This document shows positions 41,823 through 50,405 of a stretch of 64,000 bases of DNA, one piece after another. The stretch covers positions 62,001 through 126,000 of the forward strand of contig CBDFHV010000077.1 in NCBI GenBank assembly GCA_965247705.1, read 5' to 3'. Position 1 is the first letter of the stretch. Each line of letters opens with the position of its first letter. The notes under the pieces were generated by a model. That model had not been told where the DNA came from. It saw only the letters and a program-made list of their open reading frames with translations, and ran no database searches. This stretch comes from CBDFHV01 sp965247705 (lineage in GTDB: Bacteria; Pseudomonadota; Alphaproteobacteria; Rhodospirillales; CAMCUA01). Both the position numbers and the translations under genes were made by a program.

Positions 41823-43769
41823 ATGAGCCTCGGGCCAAAAGCGCTTGTGGAAGAAGTCCAGCGCGACCTCACGTCGGATCGATTTTCGTCGATCCGGACT
41901 GGATGGCGGCCGGTGGTCACGGCCCTCGGCATCGCCAGTTGCCTGTTCCACCTCTATGTCCTGATCCTCGCCCCCATGGCGCCGTGGATATTCCGCAGTG
42001 CGCACTTGACGTTCGCGTTGGTGATCACGTTCTGCGTGGTGCCGGTGCGCAAAGGAGCCGCCGGGGCACCGTCGGTGATTGTCGACCTCGTTTTGATCGC
42101 CTTGAGCCTGGCGGTGATGAGCTACGTGGCCCTGTTTCACGAAGAGATGGCTCCCCGCGCCGGCTCCGCGCCCGAGGAATGGGACGTGATCGTCGGCACG
42201 GTCGCCATCGTCGTTCTGCTGGAAGCGACTCGGCGGCTGTCCGGTTGGCCGATCGTGATCCTGATTCTCCTGTTCATCGTCTATGGGCTCGCCGGGTCCT
42301 GGTTTCCGGGCCCGCTCTATGGCCGCGACTACGACTACGAACGGGTCATCACCTTCGTCTTCAGCCTCAACGGCATCTACGGCGCGCCGCTGAACTCGTC
42401 GGCCGTCTATGTGTTCCTGTTCATTCTGTTCGGGTCGATCCTGCAGGCGACGGGTGCCAGCCAGTTGTTCATCGACCTTGCCCTCGGCCTGTCGGGCCGC
42501 TTTCGCGGCGGACCGGCCAAGGTCGCCATCGTCTCCAGTTCCTTCTTCGGCACCATGGCCGGCTCGTCGACCGCCAACGTGGTGGTCACCGGAACCTTCA
42601 CCATCCCGCTGATGATCCGATCGGGCGTCCCCCGTGTGATCGCCGGGGCGACCGAGGCGGTGGCCTCCACCGGCGGACAGATCGTACCCCCCATCATGGG
42701 CGCCGGCGCGTTCCTGATGGCCGAGATCCTGGGCATACCCTACGGCGAGATCATCCTGGCGGCCATGTTCCCGGCGTTCCTTTACTACGTCGCGGTGTTC
42801 ATCCTCACCGACCTGGATTCGGCCCGGCGCGGGCTGGTCGGCCTGCCACGGGACCAGATCCCCCGCCTGCTGGGAACCCTGGCCCGCGGCGGACACCTGC
42901 TTCTTCCCCTGGTGGTCCTGGTGGTGGCCCTTATGGGGTACGACCTGTCCCCCTACCGGGCCGCCATCTTCGCCCTGATGGCCAACGTGGCGGTGTCCTT
43001 CCTCAGGCGGTCGTCGTGGCTGAGCGTGCGCAGCGTCATCGACGCCATGGAAAAGACCGCAGGATCGGTTCTGGAGATCGCCACCACCACCGCCTCGGCG
43101 GGGATCATCGTCGGCGTCCTGGCCATGTCCGGGTTGGGGGGAAGGTTCGCGTCCATCGTCGTCGATCTATCGGAAGGCAACCTGGATTTGGCCCTGGTGC
43201 TGACCATGTTCGTGTCGATCGTTCTCGGCATGGGCATGCCCAGCGTTGCCGCCTACGCGGTGGCGGCGTCGGTGGCCGCGCCCGGGATCATCCAGATGGG
43301 CGTGCCACCCCTGGCGGCGCATATGTTCGTCTTCTATTTCGCTTCCATTTCGGCGATCACGCCGCCGGTGGCCCTGGCCTCCTTCGCCGCCGCGTCCCTC
43401 AGCCAGGCGAGCCTGTGGCGGGTCAGCCTGCGCGCCATGGTGCTGGGCATGGCCGGATACCTGGTGCCCTACGTCTTCGTCAACGAACCGGCCCTGCTGC
43501 TGATCGGCGAGTTCACCGCGGACGCCCTGGTGACCGCGGTGCTGTTCACCACCCTGGGATTTTTCGGCGTCGCGGCCGCGGTGACCGGCTGGCTGCTGAA
43601 GCCCCTGGCGTTGTGGCAACGTGCCGCCTACCTGGCGGCCGGGGTTACCATGATCAAGCTGGGGCTGGTCAGCGACCTGATCGGAATTGGTCTGATGATC
43701 GTCGCGTCCCTGCCCCAGGTCTTCGCCCTCCTGCGCGAGCGCAAAAAAACCGTCGAGGGAGATAGCTGA
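41823..43769 (+). CDS. TAXI-type TRAP transporter fused permease
   Basis: 648 residues of fused DctQ-DctM type, with a cytoplasmic N-terminal 40 residues and about 16-18 hydrophobic spans. Landmarks: SSFFGTMAGSSTANVVVTGT, EAVASTGGQIVPPIMGAGAF, VLGMGMPSVAAYAVAASVAA and SAITPPVALASFAAASLSQ. It works with the TAXI protein encoded 113 bases upstream. The start at 41823 lacks a strong ribosome site. The next gene begins after a single base, so the hydrolase is co-translated with it. Confidence 0.92.
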   Translation: MSLGPKALVEEVQRDLTSDRFSSIRTGWRPVVTALGIASCLFHLYVLILAPMAPWIFRSAHLTFALVITFCVVPVRKGAAGAPSVIVDLVLIALSLAVMSYVALFHEEMAPRAGSAPEEWDVIVGTVAIVVLLEATRRLSGWPIVILILLFIVYGLAGSWFPGPLYGRDYDYERVITFVFSLNGIYGAPLNSSAVYVFLFILFGSILQATGASQLFIDLALGLSGRFRGGPAKVAIVSSSFFGTMAGSSTANVVVTGTFTIPLMIRSGVPRVIAGATEAVASTGGQIVPPIMGAGAFLMAEILGIPYGEIILAAMFPAFLYYVAVFILTDLDSARRGLVGLPRDQIPRLLGTLARGGHLLLPLVVLVVALMGYDLSPYRAAIFALMANVAVSFLRRSSWLSVRSVIDAMEKTAGSVLEIATTTASAGIIVGVLAMSGLGGRFASIVVDLSEGNLDLALVLTMFVSIVLGMGMPSVAAYAVAASVAAPGIIQMGVPPLAAHMFVFYFASISAITPPVALASFAAASLSQASLWRVSLRAMVLGMAGYLVPYVFVNEPALLLIGEFTADALVTAVLFTTLGFFGVAAAVTGWLLKPLALWQRAAYLAAGVTMIKLGLVSDLIGIGLMIVASLPQVFALLRERKKTVEGDS

Positions 43770-43770
43770 C

Positions 43771-44631
43771 ATGCCCATCGACGCGCGCTGCTTGCCCCCC
43801 ACAGAACTGGGAATGGGGCTGTTCCTCAATCCGCCGCCCAAGATGCGCGGCTATGGGGACGTCTATCAGGACACTTGGAAGGATCGCAAAGACGAGATCG
43901 TCATGCCGATCCCCCGCTTCGTCGAGGAACTGGACAAGGCCGGGGTGGACCGGGTGGTGATGGTCGCCTCGGACAAAGAGACCATCATCGGCTCCAAGGT
44001 TCCCAACGCGCACGTGGCCGACCTGGTGGCCCAGGCGCCGGACCGCATCATCGGCTTCGCCGCGGTCGACCCCAACAAGGGCCGGCCCGCGACCGAGGAG
44101 CTGGAAGTGGCCTTCAGGGACCTGAAGATGAAGGGCCTCACCATCGGTCCGTGGGAGCACGAGCTCTACCCCGACGACGGGAAGTACGATCCCCTCTACG
44201 ACCTCTGTATCGCCCATGACGTGCCGGTGACTATCCACGCCTCGGTCCATTTCGGCCGCTTCTCGAAACTCGACTACAGCCGCCCCATCCACATCGACAA
44301 CGTGGCGGTGCGCTTCCCGGAGCTGAAGATCGTCGCCGTCCACGGCGGCTGGCCGTGGACCGCGGAGATGGTGGCGGTGGCGTGGCGCCACCCCAACGTC
44401 TACGTGGACATCTCCGGGGTGCGGCCGCGCTACATCGGCAAGGCGGGGACGGGCTGGGAGCCGCTGATCTCCTACGGCGACAACATTCTGCAGGACAAGG
44501 TCCTGTGGGGCACCGCCTGGCCCCTGCAGCCCTTCGCCCGCAGCCTTGAGGAAACCCGAGGCCTGCCCCTGAAACCCCACGTCATTCAGAAGTGGACCCA
44601 CGACAACGCCGCCGGCCTGCTCGGCCTGTGA
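43771..44631 (+). CDS. TIM-barrel metal-dependent hydrolase (amidohydrolase 2 family)
   Basis: 286 residues. Barrel strands and active-site stretches are visible: GVDRVVMVASDKE, IIGFAAVDPNKGRP, LTIGPWEHELYPDD, VPVTIHASVHF (first conserved His), KIVAVHGGWPWTAEMVAVA (second His), VYVDISGVRPRYIGK and the C-terminal LWGTAWPLQP, where family members usually carry the metal-binding Asp in a GTDWP-like motif. The N-terminal HxH seen in many amidohydrolases is absent (IDARCLPP instead), as in some members. RBS GAGGGAG is present. It ends a three-gene TAXI operon and probably acts on the imported compound or a lactone derived from it. Confidence 0.84.
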   Translation: MPIDARCLPPTELGMGLFLNPPPKMRGYGDVYQDTWKDRKDEIVMPIPRFVEELDKAGVDRVVMVASDKETIIGSKVPNAHVADLVAQAPDRIIGFAAVDPNKGRPATEELEVAFRDLKMKGLTIGPWEHELYPDDGKYDPLYDLCIAHDVPVTIHASVHFGRFSKLDYSRPIHIDNVAVRFPELKIVAVHGGWPWTAEMVAVAWRHPNVYVDISGVRPRYIGKAGTGWEPLISYGDNILQDKVLWGTAWPLQPFARSLEETRGLPLKPHVIQKWTHDNAAGLLGL

Positions 44632-44645
44632 GCGGTGTCGGGCCG

Positions 44646-44664
44646 GGCGGGTCTCAGACCCGCC
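44646..44664. terminator. Bidirectional hairpin terminator
   Basis: GGCGGGTCT and AGACCCGCC form a 9-bp perfect inverted repeat around one base (effectively a 7-bp stem with a 5-base loop), followed rightward by TATTT. It lies between two convergent genes ending at 44631 and 44726, so it can terminate both. Confidence 0.7.
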
Positions 44665-44725
44665 TATTTCATACGCTCAAGCAGGCACCAAGTAGTCCAC
44701 GAGTCACGTCAAATTCTTGCTGGTG

Positions 44726-45625
44726 TCAGCTTCCGGCGATCAGGCCCGCCGGCAGCGACAAGGCGTGTTGGGCGATGTCGCCGGCGGTGGTGAACCACAC
44801 CTTATCCCGCTGGGGGTGGTTGGCGATGAATTCAAACGCCTTGCGCAACTGACGAATACGGAATGGCTGGCCGACCACGAAGGTATGGACCGAGATCGGG
44901 AACACCAACGGGTTGCGCTTGGAGTCCTCCAGCATCTGTTCGAAGCTGTCTTCGATCATCTGCGTGAAGTCGACCGCCGTGTGGGCCTTGGCGACCATTG
45001 CTGGGTTGTCGTTGATCTCCACCGGGTAGGGGACCGTCAAAAGGGGGCCGGACCGGGTCTTCAGCCAGATCGGCTGATCGTCGCAGGGCCAGTCCATGGA
45101 GAAGCTGTAGCCCGCCTCCTTCAGCAGGTCCGACGTGTGCACGCTCTCCGACCGCCAGGGCCCCATCCAGCCGGCAGGGTGCCGCCCCAGGTGCTTCTCC
45201 AGGACCTCGGTGGCCTCGCGGATCAGCTTCGCCTCTTCGTGCTCGAACAGGGTTCCCTGGCGTTCGGCGTTGGTCCGTCCGTGGGACACGAAGCCGTCCT
45301 TGCGGTCCTTGATCTTTTTGATCACCTGCGGGTAGTGCTCGCAGGCCATGGAGTTGATCAGATGGGTCGCCGGCAGGCCCAGATCGTCCAGCACGTCGAA
45401 CAGCCGCCAGATGCCGAAGCGAAGCCCATAATCCCGCCACGCATAGCTGCGCACGTCCGGCTGAGGATCGTCGCGCACCACCGGGCTGTGGCCACGGCCC
45501 GTGCCGAACGCGAAGTGCTCCACGTTGACGGCGATATAGATGGCCAGGCGCTTGCCGTCCGGCCACGACCAGTCGGGCCGATCGACGATGGGCGAATAGT
45601 CATAGCGATTGTGATGGGGAAGCAT
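44726..45625 (-). CDS. Polysaccharide deacetylase-family (PuuE/allantoinase-like) hydrolase
   Basis: 299 residues with a NodB-like barrel. Segments DYSPIVDRPDWSWPDGKRLA, IYIAVNVEHFAFG, SYAWRDYGLRFGIWRLFDVL, DGFVSHGRTNAERQ and HPAGWMGPWRSESVHTSDLL match the PuuE-type branch, whose members hydrolyse allantoin or related cyclic amides rather than sugars. The NodB Asp pair is replaced by NVEHF, as usual in this branch. The start at 45625 has AGGAGC upstream. It is last of three minus-strand genes whose first encodes a paralogue, so a ring-opening role is a reasonable inference. Confidence 0.85.
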   Translation of the reverse strand: MLPHHNRYDYSPIVDRPDWSWPDGKRLAIYIAVNVEHFAFGTGRGHSPVVRDDPQPDVRSYAWRDYGLRFGIWRLFDVLDDLGLPATHLINSMACEHYPQVIKKIKDRKDGFVSHGRTNAERQGTLFEHEEAKLIREATEVLEKHLGRHPAGWMGPWRSESVHTSDLLKEAGYSFSMDWPCDDQPIWLKTRSGPLLTVPYPVEINDNPAMVAKAHTAVDFTQMIEDSFEQMLEDSKRNPLVFPISVHTFVVGQPFRIRQLRKAFEFIANHPQRDKVWFTTAGDIAQHALSLPAGLIAGS

Positions 45626-45662
45626 GGGTCGTTGCTCCTCGCTCTTGGCTTTCCGGTGCCGG

Positions 45663-46451
45663 TTATCGCCCCTTGAAGTCGGGCGCCCGCTTTTCCAGGA
45701 AGGCGTCGCAACCTTCGTGGGCATCCTCGCTGTCCATCACCAGGGACACCATGGCCCGTTCGTGGGCCAGTGCCGCGTCGAGGGGCATGTCGCCGCCGTG
45801 GATCAGGGTCCGTTTCATCATCTTCAGGGTGAGAGGGGATTTCTTGGTGATCTTCGCCGCCAGTTCCCTGACCTCGTCCATCAGCCTGTCCTTGGGGACC
45901 ACCCGGTTGGCGAGCCCCAGGGACACCGCCTCCTGGGCGCCGATGGGCTCTCCGGCGAACATCATCTCGCGGGCCCGACAGGGGGGAATCTGGCGGATCA
46001 GGCGCTGGCTGCCGCCGGCGCCCGGAAACAGCCCCAGGGTGATTTCGGGCAAGCCCAGCCGGGCGCTTTCGGCGAGGATCCGGATGTCCAGGGACAGGAC
46101 CAGCTCGGCGCCGCCGCCGAGGGCCCAGCCGTTGACGGCGGCGATGGTCGGCTTGTCGCAGGTCTCGAAGCGCCGGAACACCCGGTGATTGACTTCGGTG
46201 AATTCAAGATAGAACGCGAGGCCGCGGCGCCTGTTCATGTCGGCGATGTCGGCGCCGGCGACGAAGGCCCGGTCCCCAGCCCCGGTGACCACGATCACCC
46301 GCGCGTCGTCGTCCCCGGCCACCTGCTCCAGGGCCGCCTCCAATTCCAGCAGCGTTGGCACGTTGAGGGCATTCAGCACCTCGGGCCGGTCGATGGTAAG
46401 GATGGCGATTCCGTCGTCGACGGCGACGGAGACGTTCTCGAAATCGGTCAA
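45663..46451 (-). CDS. Enoyl-CoA hydratase/isomerase-family protein
   Basis: 262 residues, crotonase fold. The oxyanion-hole segments are visible: FVAGADIADMNRRRG near residue 65 and NGWALGGGAELVLSLDIRI near 109-127, followed by LPEITLGLFPGAGGSQRLIR with a glutamate in the position of a crotonase acid/base residue (PEITLG). It hydrates enoyl-CoA thioesters, as in fatty or branched acid breakdown. It lies between the two deacetylase-like genes, 37 and 33 bases apart, so the three form an operon. Confidence 0.9.
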   Translation of the reverse strand: MTDFENVSVAVDDGIAILTIDRPEVLNALNVPTLLELEAALEQVAGDDDARVIVVTGAGDRAFVAGADIADMNRRRGLAFYLEFTEVNHRVFRRFETCDKPTIAAVNGWALGGGAELVLSLDIRILAESARLGLPEITLGLFPGAGGSQRLIRQIPPCRAREMMFAGEPIGAQEAVSLGLANRVVPKDRLMDEVRELAAKITKKSPLTLKMMKRTLIHGGDMPLDAALAHERAMVSLVMDSEDAHEGCDAFLEKRAPDFKGR

Positions 46452-46484
46452 CGGGTCTCTCCTGGAACGGGCCGCGGAGTTCTC

Positions 46485-47375
46485 TCAGGCGCCGGGCACG
46501 GTACCGGGGGGAAGGCCCTCGATGTGGGTGCAGATTTTCCCGGGCTGGGTCAGCCAGATCCTGTCCCGGTGGTCGGCGATGTGGCGCATGGCGCGGCGCA
46601 ACTCGCGCATGCGGAAGGGCTGGCCAACGGCGAACGGATGGAGGGAGATGCCAAAGACGAGGGGTTGGCCTTCCGATTGCTCCAGCATTTCGTCGAAGTT
46701 GGCGATGATCATGTCGGCGAACTCGGCGGCCGAATACTTGTGAAAGACGATCGCCCGGTTGTCGTTGATCTCGACCGGGTAGGGGACGGCCAGGATGGGT
46801 CCGGCCCGGGTCTTCAGCCAAATCGGCTGGTCGTCGCAGGCCCAGTCCAAGACGTAGCGGTAGCCGCATTCCTTGAGCAGGTCCAAGGTGACGTCGCTTT
46901 CGGAAAGCCACGGGGTCATCCAGCCCGCCGGCGGGGCGCCTTCCTCGCGGGCGATGATGCCGGTCGCGGTCTCGATCAGTGACCGTTCGGCGTCTTCGGG
47001 CAGAAGTCCTTGTTCCTCGGAATTGGTGATTCCGTGCCCCAGGATCTCGTCGCCACGCCGGCGGAGCCTTTCCACCACTTCGGGGCAGTGCTCGTAGACA
47101 GCGGTGTTGAGCTGGGCCTGAACCGGGATGTCGAGGTCGTCGAACATCTCCATCATCCGCCAGAACCCGACCCGATTGCCGTAGTCGCGCCAGGAATAGA
47201 CGCTTTGCGGGGCATGCTGGCCGGCCGGCGCGATCGCCGATCCCTTGCCTTCGCCCCAGGCAAAATGTTCGATGTTGAGGGCCACATAGACGGCCAGCCG
47301 CTTGCCGGTCGGCCAGTTATAAACGGGCCGCTGGGTAATTGCCGAAAAGTCGTATCGTCCATGTGTGGGCAGCAT
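46485..47375 (-). CDS. Polysaccharide deacetylase-family (PuuE-like) hydrolase, paralogue
   Basis: 296 residues, clearly paralogous to the gene at 44726 (YDFSAITQRPVYNWPTGKRL, VALNIEHFAWGEG, SVYSWRDYGNRVGFWRMMEM, GHGITNSEEQG, PAGWMTPWLSESDVTLDLLK, CDDQPIWLKTR). It starts at 47375; an upstream in-frame ATG at 47444 adds a Pro/Arg leader. It is the first gene of the three-gene operon. Keeping two related but distinct enzymes suggests successive steps or two substrates. No sugar-deacetylase catalytic Asp pair is seen. Confidence 0.84.
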   Translation of the reverse strand: MLPTHGRYDFSAITQRPVYNWPTGKRLAVYVALNIEHFAWGEGKGSAIAPAGQHAPQSVYSWRDYGNRVGFWRMMEMFDDLDIPVQAQLNTAVYEHCPEVVERLRRRGDEILGHGITNSEEQGLLPEDAERSLIETATGIIAREEGAPPAGWMTPWLSESDVTLDLLKECGYRYVLDWACDDQPIWLKTRAGPILAVPYPVEINDNRAIVFHKYSAAEFADMIIANFDEMLEQSEGQPLVFGISLHPFAVGQPFRMRELRRAMRHIADHRDRIWLTQPGKICTHIEGLPPGTVPGA

Positions 47376-47528
47376 CGGGCGGGTCCTGTATGGGGGTGGG
47401 ATCGGCCAAGGAACGGCGTCATTGTGTGCCGCCCGTCGTGGCAACGCAACCGACGCCGGGGGATGGTGAAGCTCGATTCGACAGATGAGGTCTGGAGACC
47501 GACCTCGATGCGAGGCCCATCATTGCGG

Positions 47529-47924
47529 CTACAGGCTGCGGAACACGCCTTGACTGACGATCATGACCACCAGACAGGCAATCCAGTATCCCGCTTCGAC
47601 ATTTCGGGCGTAGCTGGATGTCTTCGCAAACAAACCGCCCGAATACGCCAGAACGGTAAATGCGACCGTTCCAAGGATGACCGTGAGAAGGGCGTTTGAA
47701 ACAGCCGTAACGCCGACAAACCAGCTCATCAAGAGCAAGCCGACAAATTGGGCGACCATGGCCGCCACGGGCATTTCGGCGGCTGTTCCCATTTCCACCC
47801 CGACTCCCTCGGCCCATTTGGGCCCGAAGAATTTTGGCGAAAACCACAGCCAGCCCAGCACAAATGAGGCGACGGCCCCGACGATAACGGCCAGCCAACT
47901 AACGCCTGTTGTCAACTCCACCAT
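47529..47924 (-). CDS. DUF1761 membrane protein
   Basis: 131 residues with four hydrophobic segments. The N-terminal WLAVIVGAVASFVLGWLWFS followed by PKFFGPKWAEGVG is the DUF1761 signature. Function unknown; it is a small inner-membrane protein. It stands alone, 153 bases downstream of the deacetylase start and divergent from the SDR gene at 48100. Its lower GC and lack of an operon partner set it apart from the neighbouring catabolic genes. Confidence 0.83.
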   Translation of the reverse strand: MVELTTGVSWLAVIVGAVASFVLGWLWFSPKFFGPKWAEGVGVEMGTAAEMPVAAMVAQFVGLLLMSWFVGVTAVSNALLTVILGTVAFTVLAYSGGLFAKTSSYARNVEAGYWIACLVVMIVSQGVFRSL

Positions 47925-48099
47925 TTCTTACTCCCTTACCTTGACTAAAGACCGAGTAATACCGTGACGATCAATATTTTCGCAAGACTCCAATCAATTC
48001 GGCGGACAGCCGAACCGGGTCACTATCGCTACCGCCGCCCTGGACAGGGTCGGCGATTCCGGGAACCATGGTGGCGACAACGGGGGAGGAGGTTTCGAC

Positions 48100-48861
48100 A
48101 TGAGACGGCTGGACGACAAGGTCGCCCTGGTGACGGGAAGTTCGTCGGGGATCGGCAAGGCGACGGCCCTTGCGCTGGCCGACCTGGGCGCCGCGCTCTA
48201 CGTGACCGCGGAAGCGGGCGAGGACGCGCTTGGCGAGGTGGCGGCGGCGTGTCGAAAGCGATCCGGTCGGGACGCCCGGTTCGGCATTTTCGACCTGTCC
48301 CAGGTGGGCGCGGCGGAGGCCATGGTCGCGGACGCCCTGGCGGCCTTCGGTGGCATCGACATTCTGGTCAACAACGCGGGCGTCCGCCGCCGCAAGCCCT
48401 TCGGCACGTTTACCCAGGAGGACTTCGATCTGCTGGTGAACGTTAACTTGCGGTCCCCGTTCTTCGCCTGCCAGGCGGTGCTGCCCGCCATGCGCAAGGC
48501 CGGCGGCGGGCGCATCATCAATGTCGCCAGCCAGCGGTCCCTGTCGGCCAAGCAGGACATATCCCTTTACGGGATCACCAAGGCGGGGATCGCCTATCTG
48601 TCCCAGACCATGGCGGTGGAACTGGCCAAGGAAGGCATCGGGGTCAACACGGTGAGCCCCGGACCCATAGAAACCCAGTACTCCACCGACCGCCTCGCCG
48701 ACCAACCGGAGATGCGCCAGCGGATGACCGCCGCGGTGCCCCAGGGCCGCTTCGGCAAGCCCGAGGAAGTGGCCGAGGTGATCGTCTTCCTGGCCGCGTC
48801 CGACGGCAACTACGTCCAGGGCATGAACATCCTGGTGGACGGCGGCGAGCTGACCGCCTGA
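48100..48861 (+). CDS. Short-chain dehydrogenase/reductase (SDR)
   Basis: 253 residues, classical SDR. Cofactor motif TGSSSGIGKATALALA (12-27), NNAGVRRRKPF (about 92-102), catalytic Ser in NVASQRS with SLYGITKAG holding the Tyr-x-x-x-Lys, and the C-terminal NILVDGGELTA. It oxidises or reduces a hydroxyl/keto substrate with NAD(P). GGAGGAGG precedes the start. It is followed 15 bases later by a nucleoside-deaminase-like gene. Substrate not predictable. Confidence 0.92.
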   Translation: MRRLDDKVALVTGSSSGIGKATALALADLGAALYVTAEAGEDALGEVAAACRKRSGRDARFGIFDLSQVGAAEAMVADALAAFGGIDILVNNAGVRRRKPFGTFTQEDFDLLVNVNLRSPFFACQAVLPAMRKAGGGRIINVASQRSLSAKQDISLYGITKAGIAYLSQTMAVELAKEGIGVNTVSPGPIETQYSTDRLADQPEMRQRMTAAVPQGRFGKPEEVAEVIVFLAASDGNYVQGMNILVDGGELTA

Positions 48862-48876
48862 CGGGGAAACCGGGAC

Positions 48877-49365
48877 ATGACCGACCACGACCACGACCGT
48901 TTCATGGCGGAAGCTCTGGCCGAGGGACGCAAGGCCGAGGCCGCGGGCAATCGGCCGACCGGCGCGGTGATCGTGCGGGACGGCGAGATCATCGGCCGCG
49001 GCCACAACACCGTGGCCTCGGGCGGCGATCCCCTGGCCCATGCCGAGGTGGCGGCCATTCACGATGTCAGTCGCCGGACCGGCGCCAGCAGCCTGGTGGG
49101 CACCACGCTCTACTGCTCCATGGAATCCTGCCCCATGTGCCTGTGGGCGGTCCGGGTGGCGGGAATTCGCCGCCTCGTGCTGGGCGGGCGCCACGCCGGA
49201 GTCGGGCGTCCCGACCTGGGCGATTATGCGGCCGAAAAGCTGTTGGCGATGACCGGAAATCCCTTCGAGCTGGTAACCGGCGTTCGACAGGCCGAATGCG
49301 AGGACATACGCCGCCGCTGGAACGCCGCGCATGGCGCGGATGCCGGCGCCAGGCCGTCTCCATAG
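48877..49365 (+). CDS. Cytidine/deoxycytidylate deaminase-fold nucleoside deaminase
   Basis: 162 residues. Zinc motifs of the CDA fold: AHAEVAAI (His-Ala-Glu, about 54-61) and SMESCPMCLWAV (about 84-95), where the two cysteines bind zinc. The closest style is guanine deaminase or TadA-like family members acting on free bases or heterocycles. It follows an SDR by 15 bases and is convergent with the ComA-like gene 18 bases away. With the PuuE-like genes upstream it hints at heterocyclic nitrogen compounds, but the natural substrate is unknown. Confidence 0.86.
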   Translation: MTDHDHDRFMAEALAEGRKAEAAGNRPTGAVIVRDGEIIGRGHNTVASGGDPLAHAEVAAIHDVSRRTGASSLVGTTLYCSMESCPMCLWAVRVAGIRRLVLGGRHAGVGRPDLGDYAAEKLLAMTGNPFELVTGVRQAECEDIRRRWNAAHGADAGARPSP

Positions 49366-49383
49366 CGCCCGACTGAGCCCAAG

Positions 49384-50202
49384 TCAGGCGTCGATGGGCG
49401 GCAGGATTTTGCCTTTGTAAGGATGGAAATAGCTGTAGTCGATGGCCCGGTGCAGGCCGTGGCGCATGCCCTCAACGATCATCGCCTCATCGACGCCGAT
49501 GTTCTCCAGATTGATCTCCGACCCGAATTCACCGATCAGCCATTTGGCGATCGCGAACCGGTCGTCGCCGGGACCGCATTCGACGATCACCTTGTCCAGG
49601 CCGACCCCTTCGACGATGCGGTGGATGGCGTCGCTCCCCTGACCGATGCAGAGCGCCACATCGCTTTTTTCGATCACCACCAAATAGGCGCCGGCATCCA
49701 GATCGGCCTGGGCGGTATCGATCACGGCGACGGGGTCCAGGGGCTTCTCGGGAAGCTTCTTGCCCACTTCCGTATAGACGTGGAGCCCCACATCGACGCC
49801 ACAGCGAATGGCCGCCAGGCGGTCGCCGGGGCCCAGGTCGAGGGAATCCTCGCTGACCTCCACCGCCTTGAACCCAAGGTCCGCCACCCGCGCCATGAAG
49901 GCAGGCACCTTGCCGTTGACGACGGCGACCTCGAACGGTACCCCGCCGGGCAGGGTATCGATCCCGGCGTCTGCGTAGAGGGCGATCTTGCGCCGCAGCC
50001 AGTCCTCCTGGCAGCGCCACATCAGGCCCACGTGATCCGTCATCTTCGCATGGTCGATGATGTCGCCATTGGCCTCGATGGCCGATCTCACTTGGTCGTG
50101 GGACAGTCCTCGGTCACTGGCCACGGTGAGGCCGCGCCGGCGCGGCTTGAGCGACCGGGGAGGGCGATCAAGGAACCCGAACACGTTGCCGGCGTTGGAC
50201 AT
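49384..50202 (-). CDS. Phosphosulfolactate synthase-like (ComA family) protein
   Basis: 272 residues. ComA adds sulfite to phosphoenolpyruvate in coenzyme M and sulfolactate synthesis. The family layout is followed: PRRRGLTVASDRGLSHDQVR, DIIDHAKMTDHVGLMW, KIALYADAGIDTLPGGVPFE, LGFKAVEVSEDSLDLG, LHVYTEVGKKLPEKPLDPVA, DLDAGAYLVVIE and GSEINLENIGVDE. The usual VKFGWG substrate loop reads AKMTDH, keeping the lysine. No other CoM gene is present, so a different addition to PEP or another oxo-acid is possible. It is divergent from the ABC transporter operon. Confidence 0.85.
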   Translation of the reverse strand: MSNAGNVFGFLDRPPRSLKPRRRGLTVASDRGLSHDQVRSAIEANGDIIDHAKMTDHVGLMWRCQEDWLRRKIALYADAGIDTLPGGVPFEVAVVNGKVPAFMARVADLGFKAVEVSEDSLDLGPGDRLAAIRCGVDVGLHVYTEVGKKLPEKPLDPVAVIDTAQADLDAGAYLVVIEKSDVALCIGQGSDAIHRIVEGVGLDKVIVECGPGDDRFAIAKWLIGEFGSEINLENIGVDEAMIVEGMRHGLHRAIDYSYFHPYKGKILPPIDA

Positions 50203-50405
50203 GCGCTGCGCTTCCGTGTGGCCGACTGGAACCCTTCGTCACCTTGCATCACAGGGTCTCCCCTGTCCATGCGGAGACAGCCTGCGCCCCATGGACGCAG
50301 GCCCGTCTAGCCACATGTTCGGGTTACCGTTAAGCTTTGGTCCGATCGTGCCTTGTTCCAATACAAGGTCGAGGACAGCAGCAAACCGTGGGAGGAATGA
50401 GAGCG

